From Sciurus carolinensis (lineage: Eukaryota > Chordata > Mammalia > Rodentia > Sciuridae), in contig NC_062219.1 in assembly GCF_902686445.1 (NCBI RefSeq), positions 40,947,056-41,011,055 of the forward strand: a stretch of 64,000 nucleotides of DNA, given 5' to 3'. A program made the translations under genes and the position numbers. Shown piece by piece: positions 1 through 12,275 of the stretch (positions within the stretch are counted from its first letter, which is position 1; every line of letters begins with the position of its first letter). The notes under the pieces were generated by a model that saw only the letters and a list, made by a program, of their open reading frames with translations, had not been told where the DNA came from and made no database searches.

Positions 1-360
1 GCCGCTCCATTAGAAAACCACTTTGACTCCATACGTAGGCCTAAAAAAGACACCCAGATTCATTTTCTTCGGCCCAAGACACCAAAACTGCATTGTCTTT
101 TGTTTCCACTAGTAATCTAATCACATCAAAGAAGACAATGTAAACAAAGGTCTCAACTGCACCTATGTTTTCTTGGAGTTCAATTTAAGGTGACAAATTC
201 ATTCTGATTTGCCCAAAACTATCACAGCTTTAAAATTGAAAATCCCAGTTCCTCAGGTAAAATCAGAATGTTTGTTGTCTCTAGAATTTCTCATTTCCCG
301 ACTCTGATTTTGGAATAAAGGAAAGAGATTGCCATTGTGATGCATTTCACAGTAGATTTT
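1..360. other. unique intergenic sequence
   Basis: AT-rich sequence. I see no open frame with family features, no recognisable repeat and no RNA gene. Confidence 0.5.
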
Positions 361-778
361 CAGTCCCAAGTGGACCTTTAGCATAGTAACAGGGACTGTA
401 GTTTGGCACCTGACCTTTACCTATTTCCCTGGACACAGAAGTAGGATATATACTTTCCAGTCTCTCTTGCAGTTATGTGTAGTCATGTGACTGAATGCCA
501 GTCGATAGAATATGAATGAAAGTGATGTCACTTCTGTTGATTCATAAAATCCTGCCACGTTCCTTCCATTTTCAGGTTTGATGTGGTGAACAGAACCACA
601 TGGAAATCCACTGGCTAAAGACTGCAGAACCACAAGATAGAAGGAGCATGGGTCTCTAAACAAGTGCTTTAAGGAAAGCTGCTTAAAATAGGAAAACCCG
701 TATTTAATTTTATGAGTGAAAAATAAATTTCTGTTACATCAAGCTACTGAACTTCTTGCATTTTGTCTATATAGCACC
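361..778 (+). repeat. ancient interspersed repeat, MaLR-like 3' end
   Basis: The stretch resembles a diverged mammalian repeat with phrases such as 'ccatgtgac'-like, 'agaaccacaagatagaagg' and a terminal 'aaataaatttctgtta' that recalls the polyadenylation region of MaLR-type LTRs. The family name is uncertain. The 80-codon minus-strand open frame here matches no host protein that I know. Confidence 0.4.
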
Positions 779-814
779 TAGTGATTTCCTAAATGTACAC
801 ATAGTGGTTAAAGG

Positions 815-1048
815 AAAATTCTAGATCCAAGGTACCAGAACTCAAGTCAAGGTGGTCTGCTTGCTGCCTGTTTCTTCTTGGCAAATATCTTAATCTTTCT
901 GGTCCTTAATTCTTTTATCATTAAAGTGGAAGTAATGATAGTACCTACCTCATAGCAAAACTGTAAATATTAAATAATGTATTGCATATAAAGCACTTAA
1001 AGCAGAGTCCAATACGTAATAAGTCCTGTATAAGAGTTTATTATTATG
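815..1048 (+). repeat. MIR SINE
   Basis: Typical MIR right half in order: 'atcttaatctttctggtcctta', then 'agtacctacctcatagc', then 'aaagcacttaaagcagagtcc' and a 'taataagt...ttattatta' end. MIRs are ancient tRNA-derived SINEs that depended on L2. The copy is old and inactive. Confidence 0.75.
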
Positions 1049-1245
1049 ATGTAATGAATTTTTATAGCAACTTTTAATAATTTCTTTTATAGCAATTTTT
1101 CATTTTCTCATTAGTCTTAATTTTTTAATATTACATTCAATCTTCTTTGAGTCATTTGTATACATAGATTAAGGCTTGTGTATCCACATACACATACACA
1201 TACAACTGCCAAATCCTCTCAATGTCTAGTAATTGTCACTTTTTC

Positions 1246-1390
1246 TGCACTTTTTGAAACAAGTTTATTGAGATACAACTCTCACATGCTGTACAATTCA
1301 ATTATTTAAAATGAATAATTCAATGGCTTTTAGTACACTTACAGATTTGCCAATTGACAATCATAATTACTTTGTTTCTTCATTTCTGAG
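1246..1390 (-). repeat. old L1 (L1M-type) 3' fragment
   Basis: 'caagtttattgagatacaac' followed by 'tacaattcaat' and 'tggcttttagtacacttaca' is the inverted 3' region common to old mammalian L1M elements. It is heavily diverged and carries no coding sequence. Confidence 0.6.
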
Positions 1391-2916
1391 AGCTATCTTA
1401 CAATATTTTAGGAGGTTTTTTTTAATTAGAACTCTAATTTTTATATCCTCAAATCTCTAGGATTGCATTTCCTACTAGGATTCTGATAAGATTTTAGCTC
1501 TGAGAAATGAATCCAACAGTCAGCTGCACTGAAGTCAACTGCAAGTCTCAAGGGACCATTGTTTTATCAGGTGAAGTGAGACAGGGATCTTAATCAGTCC
1601 AAAATTATCTGCCATGATGAGCTATTTTCCTTTTCCAGGAAAGACTCTATTTTCCCTTTCAGGAAAAGACTAATTTCATAGAGAAGTTTATGTCAGTGAA
1701 GGATGGATTGAAATCCATCTTCCAGCCAGAAATTTTAAATTCATTTGTTCACTCCAGTAAGTCCTACAATAAAGTTGCTTACTTCTCTGACTCAATCTAA
1801 AATAGTTCATCCCCTGACAAAGGCTGTAATTTTACTCTCAAAGTAGTTTCAATAACTTTCCTGCCTACCAAGTGGTAATCCGAGAAATATTCACTTAACA
1901 ATATTTATATACTCTTGATATAGTTCTAAGGTGGTGATTTTAATGCCTAACTTTGGTAGTTTGCACAAATATCCTAGATGAGAGACCAAATGTAAGTCAG
2001 AAGTAGAAGGGGTCCTTCTTTTATATGGTTTATACAGAACTGAGTCAGGATATATGATGTTTTGCTAAATTCAGCCTTCCCTCATCTTAAGACTGAATGC
2101 CATTTTATGGAACACAATTTATACAGGATATATAGTGGCTTTCTAAAAATCCCCCAATTTCATCCTATATTCTTAGCTTCTCAGTTGTTTCTATCACTGG
2201 ATTCAAATAGACTAAACCTTTCTCTTATTGACCTAGTTAGACACTGTCCCAAACACATTGTGATTTTTGAGGTTTTGTTAAATATTTGCAAGAACTGGTA
2301 GCAGGTGGAACAATTTAAAATGTGAACTGATCCACTCCTCAGGCTTACTCCAAATTCACTTCCTCTCTTTGTTGAGTCATAGTCCATAACCATTTAACCC
2401 CACCGCCACATACCAAGAAACATGTCTCCTTGCTATATAATACTAGGATTTGTGTCAAGGTTGGATACTGCAATTAATTGCCTCTCAAGACAACCTTGCA
2501 GCCACAGAGACATTTCAAATGTCTATGTTTTCCACCCATCTCTAGGAAATAAACTCTTCTTGATCTCTTATGAAACAAATAATCACCAAACATCTATCTG
2601 ATGAAGGTTCAGAAAGTTTTAAAATTTTTTGAATAACTTTATATATTGTCAATATCCAGTGAAAAAGAAATATTGAACTAGAGACCCACAATTTAGGATG
2701 ATTTAAAAACTTAATAGGTCTTTTGATTTATGTGAAAATATATTGCATATCAAAAGGCCAGTTTTTGGATTGTGTTACTTTTATCATGATGAAAAATGTC
2801 ATTAGATATGTCATTGAAAATTAAGTAATGAAATGATTTGACATATAAAAGAAAATATTAAAACAGTAGTTTTTCTTCCAGTTGTCACAACTCATTTAGA
2901 TAGCAATTGTCTGTGG
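1391..2916. other. unique intergenic sequence
   Basis: AT-rich DNA of about 1.5 kb. Short open frames at 2062-2301 (+) and 2181-2393 (-) overlap each other in antisense and have no domain signature. I treat both as chance. Confidence 0.5.
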
Positions 2917-3034
2917 CTGCACATCTCTTTTTTTTTTTTTTTCTTTGCGGTGCTGGGGATTGAACCCAGGGCCTTGTGCTTGCGAGGCGGGCACTCTACC
3001 AACTGAGCTATCTCCCCAGCCCTGCACATCTCTT
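2917..3034 (-). repeat. ID SINE with 13-bp target-site duplication
   Basis: A tRNA(Ala)-related ID element lies inverted: a T-rich tail (inverted A tail) at 2930-2942, then 'ctggggattgaacccaggg' (inverted B box region) and 'tgagctatctccccagccc' (inverted 5' end). It is bounded by perfect 13-bp repeats 'ctgcacatctctt' at 2917-2929 and 3022-3034, the mark of L1-mediated insertion. It is close to consensus, so relatively young. The 178-codon minus-strand open frame at 2896-3432 only exists because it runs through this SINE. Confidence 0.93.
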
Positions 3035-4342
3035 AATTGAAATGTCAGCAAATGGCTGTCTGTAGTGGGAAAAATGTATCCAAGGTGAATATGAATATCA
3101 CTTGCCAAAGCTATAGCAAGAAAAAGACTTACAATTGTTTTGCTTTTTCTTAGGATTAAAAGTGCACATAGGCATTGGAGAATTTGGCAGAAATGAAGAC
3201 CCAAATCCAAAGCATTCTCCTCAAATTGTAAGTCTGATGTCATTTTGAAAATTTGTTCCCTGGTCAAAGTATTATGTCTTACCCACACCATAAATCTTCC
3301 CACATACTTATTGAGATACTTGCATATTTTTCTGGAAGAGGGAAAAGAGAGGAAAACCCACTTTTTAAAGAGCTCTGTCTTTGACAGTCTGTAGTAGTCG
3401 TATATTTCAGACATAGGCCATTGTGTTCTCATGAAGGTAATTTTTTTGTTTTGTATAGTATTTGTAGGAGAATACTACTGAAATATTTGAGAATGATTCT
3501 GACAAATGTTAGCTCTTTTGTAACTTGGGGATTACAGAGATACTCACTGAGTAGACCTTTGAGAATGAGGTGTTATTTATTGTGTTAAAAAAAAAAAAAA
3601 ACTAGAGCTCTATTAGTAAAATAAGGATATAGAGACTTACATACAAATGTATGCCAAAAAGATAAATATTCATTCATATACTATTTTTAAAATAATATAA
3701 ATGAGATTGCACAAATAGGCTAATCCAGTTTTAAATCTTTTGAATTTTACAATATAAAAATAGTTGAATAGACAAAAATAATTTGCTGTTACTTTCATTC
3801 TTAAAAATACATTTTTGCAGTGATCAAATTTGTTTTTACTGTAAAGTGAATAATTAATGCATGTAAAATAATATAGGGCTAGATTTCCCCAGCATTCCTT
3901 TAATTTTAATGTCAGAAGATTACAATTTCCAGAATTGGTTGTTGATGATGTAATTGAAAATACTTCTTTTTCAGAAATACAATTTTGCACATACATGAGA
4001 AATAAATGATAGCATTCTATATTAATAATAAGACCTCCTTCACCTCTACCCTGAGTAACACTTAAAAGGAGAAAGTTTTATTAACTACCAATATTTGAAA
4101 ACAAAAAAATAAAACAAATCTCTCTCTCTTTCCCCAACCCCTCTCTCTCTCTGGGGTTTTATGCCAATGCCACTTATGACCCTTGGAGAATTTTTGCTGA
4201 ATTATTTCTTCTTCTACATGGAGAATAATTTGGTTTTGCATATACTGGAAGGCTCTTTGGGGTACTATTGTAGGGAATTGAAACATGGCCCTCACATACA
4301 TTGGATTCTCTTTCCTGAAATGCTATACGGTAGTTTTTTGCA
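3035..4342. other. unique intergenic sequence with A run and CT tract
   Basis: No gene or clear interspersed repeat. It holds an A run near 3586-3600 and a CT-rich low-complexity tract at about 4118-4153. Several overlapping open frames (3670-3996, 4062-4301, 4174-4536) lie on opposite strands and share no features with known proteins. Confidence 0.5.
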
Positions 4343-4717
4343 GGTGTGATTAAGAGTTTGGAGATGGGATTGGTGTGATTATCTAGGTGGACCTCCCTGC
4401 ATTTCATTACAGAAGGGAGGCATGGGAAGACCTGAGGCGCACAGAGTGGAAGGCCATGTGAAAATGGAGGCAGAGAAAGGAGTGATGCAACCATACACTG
4501 AGGGATCTGGGCTCCCCCAGAAGCTGGAGGAGACAAGGAACAGACATGTCCCCAGAGCCTCCCAAGGGAGGGAGTGTGGCCTTGCTGACACCAGCTCTAT
4601 GTCCAATGAAACAAATCTTGAGCTGTATCTTACATAACTGTGAGAGAGTAATTTCTGTTGTTTTATTCCACCCAATTTGAGCTAATTTTTTATTGTAGCC
4701 TTAGGAAACTAATACAC
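4343..4717 (+). repeat. MLT1-type MaLR solo LTR
   Basis: The order of features fits MLT1 LTRs: 'gattatctaggtgg', a 'gaaggccatgtgaa'-type central block, 'cttgctgacacc', 'taatttctgttgttttattcc' and the 3' end 'ttaggaaactaatacac'. No internal region follows, so it is a solo or truncated LTR. It is a nonautonomous ERVL-related relic. Confidence 0.75.
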
Positions 4718-6020
4718 TTGTCATCAACCAAATACGATATAATAAACATATAATTACCTAATATATTTACTACTCACATTTTTGAAGACACTTTGTTATT
4801 CAAATTCTTTTTTTTTGATACCCATTTTGCCAGTCAGACAGAGAAACGAGCAAGAAAATAGAGTAGGACATGATTAACATGAAGCAAACTATGGTTCTTG
4901 TAGAAAGTTTAATTAGCAATACAGGAGAGCCACCTCAAAACAAACAAGGCAGGCCACTGTGTTTTTCTACTATAAAATTATGTAAATATTATCCAGGTCA
5001 ATTTAACTTATCATTCATCATAAATTCATAGTCTATACAGAAAAAAATCACACCTTACCTGCTTTCAAATAAACTATCTATTCAATATATATTTCAAATA
5101 AAATATATATTTGTTAATAATTCATTAAGCAACAATGAGAAATGAATCCAACATATATTCAATGGTGTCAGTGAGTCTTTAACATGAAGATTTCTACCCT
5201 TCCAATCAACTCTCCCCTCACTCAGGAATATCATGAGGTAATCGAGCATGCATAAAATTAATATTTGTGCAATAATTCATTAAGGAGATGATCAGTGATT
5301 TATGAAATATGTCTGGGAATGCTTAAAAGTTCAGGAAAGGGATAATATGTGTGAATGATATTGTGTGTAAAAGACCTTATAGAACCTCTAAGGATGTGAA
5401 CAAGCTAAGTTACATAGCACATAGTGATCTTTTGGACTTTTGGATACAGGTGTTAAATAAATAACTGCTCTAAGTATATAAATATTTTCATTACTTTGAT
5501 ATCTTCAAAGTAGACATGACAACCTAGAAAGTTCCTTGGTATTAAAATAGTTCATAATTTGGATTACTTGCATACCTAAAACTATGATTATAAAGTGACT
5601 ATATCAATCACTACTTTACTAAAATATTATTAAATAAAATGCAAGAAAAAATCATATGTAAATAACCTCAACTAAATTACAAATATGGTTATATCAGGAC
5701 TAAAAGAAAAATTTAACAAAAAGTTCTCTGAAGAATAAGATTATCAATAATTTATTTTGCTTCTTTCTCATGTATAATTATTTCCCAAGTTATCTAAAAT
5801 TAGCATGTATGCTATAGTTAGAAATTATGAGTTGGTAAGGCATTTAATAATTCAGTATAATTATGTAGCACATTTATTTACTTTATAATTAATATCTATA
5901 TTGAGAGAGATGATAATTAGAATTTATTTTATGAAGCAATTTCTAGGCAATCAATTTGATAACTACAAACAATGAGTATTTTAATAGTCTATGTCTACTG
6001 AAGTTGATGACTGAGTCATC
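4718..6020. other. unique AT-rich sequence
   Basis: Very AT-rich DNA of about 1.3 kb with no recognisable gene, RNA or repeat. Confidence 0.5.
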
Positions 6021-6040
6021 AGAAAACAAAGCATACAAAT

Positions 6041-6240
6041 AGGGCAAATGGCATACACATGCAATCCCAGGTATTCTGGAGGTTGAGGTGAGAGCATGAC
6101 AATTTCAAGGCCAGACTGTGTAAATTATTTCTCAAAATAGAAAATTAAACAGAGGCTGGGGATGTAGCGCTGAGGTACAATGTTTTCTTGCCTAGTATGT
6201 TTGAGGCCTTGGGTACTGTATTGAAAAAGAAAAGAAAACA
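6041..6240 (+). repeat. MEN (B1-dID) dimeric SINE
   Basis: The left B1-like unit ('gcaatcccaggtattctggagg') is joined to a right ID-like unit ('ggctggggatgtagc...') and an A-rich tail. Possible target duplication: 'gaaaacaaagca' at 6022-6033 and 6234-6245, although seven bases separate the left copy from the apparent SINE start. MEN is known from squirrels and is the best taxonomic marker in the window. Confidence 0.85.
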
Positions 6241-6252
6241 AAGCAATTTGGC

Positions 6253-6458
6253 TTTTTTTGGGGGGGGCACCAGGGATTGAACTCAGGGGCACTGGGCCAC
6301 CAACCTACATCCCAGCCCTGTTTTGTATTTTATTTAGAGATAGGGTCTCACTGAGTTGCTTAGTGCCTCATTTTTGCTGAGGCTGGCTTTGAACTTGAGA
6401 TCCTCCTGCCTCAGCTTCCTGAGCTGCTGGGATTACAGGCATGCCCCACCATGCCCAG
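6253..6458 (-). repeat. MEN (B1-dID) dimeric SINE, inverted
   Basis: A T run and G8 tract are followed by the inverted ID half ('caccagggattgaactcagg') and then the inverted B1 half ('tgctgggattacaggcatg', ending 'ccaccatgcccag'). It sits tail to tail with the plus-strand MEN that ends at 6240. Confidence 0.9.
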
Positions 6459-6489
6459 AAAAACAAAATGATTTTAATAAGTAAAGTGT

Positions 6490-6680
6490 ACTAAATTCCT
6501 ATGTGCCAAATGCTAGTTTGTACATTTTGTATAGTAACTTGTTTAATCTTCAGGATAATCTTGTGACTATCTTTACTTTCATTTAGCAGATGAGGAAAGT
6601 GAAAGAGAAATTAGGTAGTTCATGGAAAGCTAATGCAGTTAATAAATGATCAGGATTAGAACTCACAATGTTTTCAGAGC
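6490..6680 (-). repeat. MIR SINE, inverted
   Basis: Inverted MIR features: 'ctatgtgccaaatgc', 'cttgtttaatcttcaggataa', 'agcagatgaggaaagtgaaa' and 'aggattagaactcac'. Old and inactive. Confidence 0.7.
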
Positions 6681-8456
6681 TCCAATGGAATCACAATTAT
6701 TAATACTAAAATTCTTGCAAGTAAAATTTTAGCATAAAAAATTTGGAAAAGACATTTTATTTTCTTCAATTATGAAACTTTGTGCTGGGTATTAATTTTT
6801 GGTTCTTTTGTTTGTATATAAGATATGTAAGTATTATATAATAGTTTCCCTTATTCTTGTTGATAATGTTATGTATTTCTATAGCATATGTTATACACAC
6901 ATATGTTATATAAATATATATATATATATATAGGCACATATTATACATTTGTTGTGTCTGCTTTTGCCTACTGGTCAACATGTCATAGCATATGGTCATG
7001 GTCATTTTGCATGACTGCAAGTGCCACTTGTTTTGTTGAAAATCTACTTTTGCACCTGACTATGTCCCTGGGGAGTCCTTTCTCATGCTGTGCAAGTCAG
7101 TTTCTTAATTCAGATTTGGGGATGGGTATAGTTAAAACTTTTTAAACTAGGAACAAGTTGTCCATTTTGGAGCAACTGTGCTTAGAGAAACAGATTACTG
7201 TCACACTGCTGACAGAAGAGTGAAGAAGGTGGTTGCACAGAGAGAACCCATGAGCCAAGGCTTATGGGAAGCACATGGGTTGTAGGTTTCAACCTGCCAC
7301 CCCATTAGACTGGCCTCTCTTCTTTCTGCTCCAGACTTTCAAAAGTGAATTGGAATTCTACAGATAAATATTGCCCTTTCAAGCTATGTGGTATTCTTGT
7401 TTGAGTCTAAATGATACTACGTGGAATAATTACATTGTGGAGAAATGTTTGTTTTAAAGAACAATTAAAAAAAATTTATGAAAGAATTCCTCTTGCTATT
7501 AATTTTAAGACATTCCAAATTACTTAAAACTATTTTAACAAAAGTTAAATAATATGCCTAAATATATATTGGGCATTTACCTATTCACTAATTAATTAAA
7601 GAAAGTAGCAGATATATTTCACTTTTAAAATATTTTATCATTTATAACAAAATAATAAATAAAATCTCATCATTTGGGGGTGGATTTTGGAGAATATAAT
7701 TAATATTATTTTTAAGTATAATAAATCTTGTGTCACAAGGAAATTCCAGTATGATTAAAAAAAGCACTCTACTACTGAGCTAGATCCCCAAAGTCAGTTC
7801 TTTTATCTTCATATCAGCAACATATGTCCATTACAAAAAATTTAGGAAAATATATTAAAATACTAAAGTAAGTGGAAGTCATCTGCATACCTTTCACAGA
7901 GAGAATTTTTAATCATTTAATGCGTTTTCCATGAGCCTTTGTTATTTCTATTTAATAAATATTGGTGGTGTCAAAATAATTTTAATCATTTTCATTAATA
8001 TGTTTACAAATATTATTCTTATATTTTTTTTCAAAATCATACACATTTTAAAGATTCTATTCTACAAATGCCCACAGTATTGGATAATGATCTGGCCTTT
8101 AGTATCAAAGTTGCAGTAAACATGGATGTACATGAAAAACCACCAGCATAAGATGTTTTGCTTTTAACTAATTTCATGTAGTTTTGTTCTGGTAAGTTTT
8201 TGTTTTGCTATAAATTGAAAATATGTGCATCAAAGTTCTTTGTCTTATATCATTGAATATTATATATAATTTATATCTTCCTTAGATAACTTTTATGTTT
8301 AACATTGTCTTGCAAGTCACACCTTACTGACATTAGCAGAATTTGACATGAATTTTCACTCATTTTTATATTTTAAAATATGTTTATTACTTCACAGATA
8401 AATATCGAATGCTACATAGGCTGCAATTTCTAGGTAGCCTTTAAGGTCCTATGGAA
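6681..8456. other. unique AT-rich sequence with a TA microsatellite
   Basis: No gene seen. It contains a short (TA)n tract at about 6912-6932 and a possible degraded inverted ID piece at 7758-7792, listed separately. Opposed open frames at 6766-7020 (-) and 6888-7145 (+) span the TA repeat and are chance products. Confidence 0.5.
7758..7792 (-). repeat. possible ID SINE fragment
   Basis: 'gcactctactactgagctag' followed by 'atccccaa' resembles the inverted 5' part of an ID element. It is too short to name firmly. Confidence 0.4.
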
Positions 8457-10191
8457 AGAAGGGAAGGAAGATGGATTAGAGGAAAGAATCACCTCATAGC
8501 AGTTCCTCAGCATTGGACTCACAAAGCAAGAAGACAGCTTCCTAGAGGGGTGGGTGGAAAAGAGAACTCCCTGGAACTTAGTACTGCACTGTTAAAAGAA
8601 ATAAAATCGTAGAGGCTCACGAAGTCAGAAACTTGAATGTAAGAAATACTAAGAGAAGCACCGGCCTGGATGCCAGGGAAGAGGGTGAAGGGGAGGGACA
8701 GCACAGCACAAAGGAGACAGCATTCAGCATGGTCAGTGGATAAAGAAAACAAAAACAGACAAACAAACAATAACAACAACAAACCAGGAAGAAAAAAAAT
8801 TGTATTGGGAAAACCTGGTTGTTACAGAGGAAGGTGATTTCAATGGACACAGAAGGTAGGAGAAGTGGCTTCTTGTAAGGAAATTCACAATTAGTTCCCT
8901 CAGATCAAGAAATGCTCCAGGTGTGGAAATTGCACCTTGGTGGGGAAGAAGGATGCATTGTTCCCAGACCATGGTATGAAAGGCCACTGTGGCTGCAGCC
9001 AGGCTCTCTCTGCTAGCCAGCTGAGGAAAGCACCCTCTGCAGTAACCATGCTCTGCGAACCTCCCCGCCCACTCAGCCACCACCATCACCGCCATCACTG
9101 TGGTCTGTGCACACCTGAGAGGAAAGGTCATTGGAGCCATGAACCTTGTGCTTGGCCAAGCAGGAAAAGTTCCCACTACATGGCTGGAAAAGTCACAGCC
9201 ACCATGGTCTGTGTGAATGTCAGATGAGAAAAATCTCTTTGGTATCCTTACAGTGTGCACGTGTGCATGTGTGCCACAATCTCGAGTAGTTAGAGGAACC
9301 TGGGAATGCCGGTAGCCTATTTCAAAAACAAAACAAAGCAAAACAAAAAACAAAGAAATAAACAAAATCCAAACTCCTAGAAGACACTGGAACCAGAGAA
9401 GCCAAAATAGACACATAGAAACTTATACCTGGACCCTCAGGCTCTGGATCCCAAGGGACTTTAAGCTATCTTCCTTGCTGGTACTGTTTGTTGCAGACAC
9501 ACAGGGGCATCTGCAGTCTAGGGCAAACACCCAGTATTTCATAAGTATTAGCAGTGAGGGTGAAGCTTGAGGAGGTTTTATCTCTGTGTCCTAAAAGTGG
9601 AGTTTACCAGAGACCCTAGAACTACAGACATCCTGCAGCAACTGGTGTCTCCCCAGTAATAGGGAGTATGAATCAGTTCTCAAAATTCCACCCACAGAGT
9701 TCCAAAGTTCAGTTGAGACTAAACCCCAGTTACCAGAATCTCCAGTTTAGAACATTTCACCATGCCATCACAGAAAGCAACCATATGTCAGCACCTAGAT
9801 TGTGATACTGCACCGGATACTGGGAAACTGGAAGTAGATATCCAATACAACAAGCTGTGTCTCCTAACCAAAAGGCAGGCAGCAACCCTCTACTCAAAGA
9901 CTACAAAGTCAAAAACAACTCTGAAAATTGAAATGCCATCCCTGCCAACAGTTTTGATCACCTCCGAGAAACAATCTCCTTATTTCTCAGCAAGATTTTC
10001 TTCTTTTTAAATGTACTTTATTTTTTCTGTTTTGTCACTTGTTTTTTTCCTCTTATCCAAATACTCCCATTTTATTCTATTTTTAATTATTTTTTTAAAT
10101 TTAAAAAAAATTAAATTATTTTGCTATCAGCATTTCCTCATATTGTATGAATTTAGCTCTGTTCTCTTATGCCTGATTTTGTATGTGGGTA

Positions 10192-10225
<34 letters not shown>

Positions 10226-11256
10226 TGTATACTCAGTGCTTGGATATGTTTGAAAAAACATATGTATATTCTTATAATCTTACCTTCACATTAATTGCAT
10301 CATTCTGCACTTTGTTTACTATTTAGGCTTTATTTGTCTTAGGTTGGATGCAAGAATATGTGGGTTTGAGTTGATTAGATTTCACAGTTGCCACTTTGCT
10401 CAGCCTTGTTTGCAGTCCCTCTTCTCTCCCCTTCTTCATTTTCTTCCTCTACTAATAGTCAAATTTTCCAATTCCCACTTCTCTTTCTTTATTTTGTCAC
10501 TTTATCTTTTATTCCTTCTTTACTGTTGACATTTACTACCTACCTTCTGCCTTTTCTCTGATTGTTTTTTAAAATATAGTTCAAATTTTCTCCCACTGTT
10601 CCACTCTAGTTTCTCTTTACTTAAGAAAGTGTAATCCCACTGAATAATAGAAATATGTACTTTATGTAATCCATACCCCATTAATATTGAGGTGATTATT
10701 AATACAGTGGACAGCACAATAGATACTTACTGTTGAATCTAGTTCACAGTTTTGTATTGCTGGTACTGATGTTAATTATTGGCCCCATCATTCCTATATA
10801 GGTGGCAATTAATGTTATAGATGTAAAAGTAGTCTCTGGACATTTATTTTTATATATCTGTTACTGACATTAGTGCTACTTCTGACACCCCCTTCCCTCT
10901 AAGAGGGACTGGAAAGTAACTGGGACTCTTCAAAATTACAGAGTAGAGAACCTACTACAAACAAATTCTTTTGATATGTAGCCAAACAACAGTGAATCTC
11001 AACCCCACACAAGATTTAACCCCGCCTTGGCTTAAACTAAGAGAAGTGGGGAGAGAAAATACCCCAAACAAAAATTAGGCACCAAGGAGGAGCAACCAGA
11101 GGGGAACTTCAAATTTCTCTCCTCCCTTGACATATACAGATATATAAAGAACAGAGAGAAATCCTAGGCAGGGAAAAATAGTTACACATGTAATGACATG
11201 TGTATAAAATAGGAAGGGGAATCCACTTCAATTGATGCACACTAGTACAGGATATC
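8457..11256 (+). other. probable 5'UTR of L1-A
   Basis: 8457-9416 is GC-richer than its surroundings. 9417-9990 resembles a leader. 9990-10860 is T-rich with a (GT)n tract at about 10186-10232. 10860-11256 has a block resembling the sequence just before ORF1 in L1-B. An internal promoter would be expected in such a leader. A 227-codon minus-strand open frame (8733-9416) and its plus-strand counterpart (8937-9227) lie in the GC-rich part and have no domain; I take them for chance. The assignment is firm near ORF1 and weaker toward 8457. Confidence 0.5.
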
Positions 11257-12212
11257 ATGAGGAAACAGGTAAACAAATCTCTCTCCAAAACTCAGAACTC
11301 TCCAATGAAGAATACCACAGATACAGAAGTGTATGAAATTCCAGAGAAAGATTATTTAAAAACTGATTATTAAAATGTTCATTGAATGAAAAAATATCTA
11401 AGGAATGAAAAAAGAGATAAAATAAGGGAAGTGAAAGACCACTTTAATAAAAAAAGAAACATTGGAAAGAAATGGATCAGAACTCCTGAAATGAAAGACA
11501 CAATGAATCAAATTAAACATTCATTCAAATGCATCACAAACAGATTAGATTGTGAAGAATATAGAACTTCAACTCTTGTGGACAGAATATCAGGTCTTGA
11601 AGACAGGAAACATGAATTTGCAAACACAGAATCCAATAAAGGTAAAACAATAATAGAACATGATAAGAATATACAAAACATCTGGAACAACATCAATACT
11701 AAACCTGAGAATCACTGAGATAGAAGAGAAAAAGGAGATATAAGCCAAAGGCACTAAGTGATAGTCATTGGAAAGTTTTTTCCATTTCAGAAATGAGATA
11801 GATATACATATACAAGGCACATATAGGACCCCAAATAGACCTCATCAAAAGAGAAGTTCTCCAAGACACCATAATTTAAATGCTAAAAAACTATTAAAAG
11901 AAAGAATATTAAAGCTGCACAAAAGAAATATCAGGTCACATTTACAGGCAAACCAATAAGGTTGACTTCTCTCACTGCAGTCATGAAAATCAAGGGAGGT
12001 CTGGAATGAGATATTCCTAGCTCTAAAAGAAAACAATTGCCAACCAAGATTGCTATATTCAGCAAAAATCTCTTTCATATTTGATGGGGAAATAAAAACT
12101 TTCCTGGATAAAGAGAAACTAAAAGAATACATGTCAACCAAGCCAGCATTAAAAGAATCCTTGAAGATAAATTTCATAAAGAGGTGTCCAAAGCCCAAAT
12201 CCCAAACTTTTA
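11257..12212 (+). pseudogene. L1-A ORF1 (RNA-binding chaperone), broken
   Basis: In L1, ORF1p is a trimeric RNA-binding protein that packages the element's RNA in the cytoplasm. The likely ATG is at 11257. The frame runs about 43 codons to a stop, resumes at 11386 with a charged, coiled-coil-like segment of 110 codons (Lys/Glu-rich, 'LVDRISGLEDR'), then breaks. The RRM and C-terminal parts survive only in pieces between 11720 and 12210, with the phrase 'AYRTPN'-like at about 11815. At least three frame changes are needed to read it through. It is followed directly by ORF2, as usual in L1. It is not functional. Confidence 0.75.
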
Positions 12213-12275
12213 AGTGAAGATCAATAGAGTATTATTTGGGTAAATGAGAATCACGACAGAATTAAATGTACCAGA

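Noticed and set aside
2896..3432. 178-codon minus-strand open frame
   Set aside because: It runs through an inverted ID SINE and its T-rich tail. No domain, and the rest is AT-rich unique DNA.
8733..9416. 227-codon minus-strand open frame, the longest in the window
   Set aside because: It lies in a GC-rich block with low stop density, overlaps a plus-strand frame, has no recognisable domain, and is probably L1 leader sequence.
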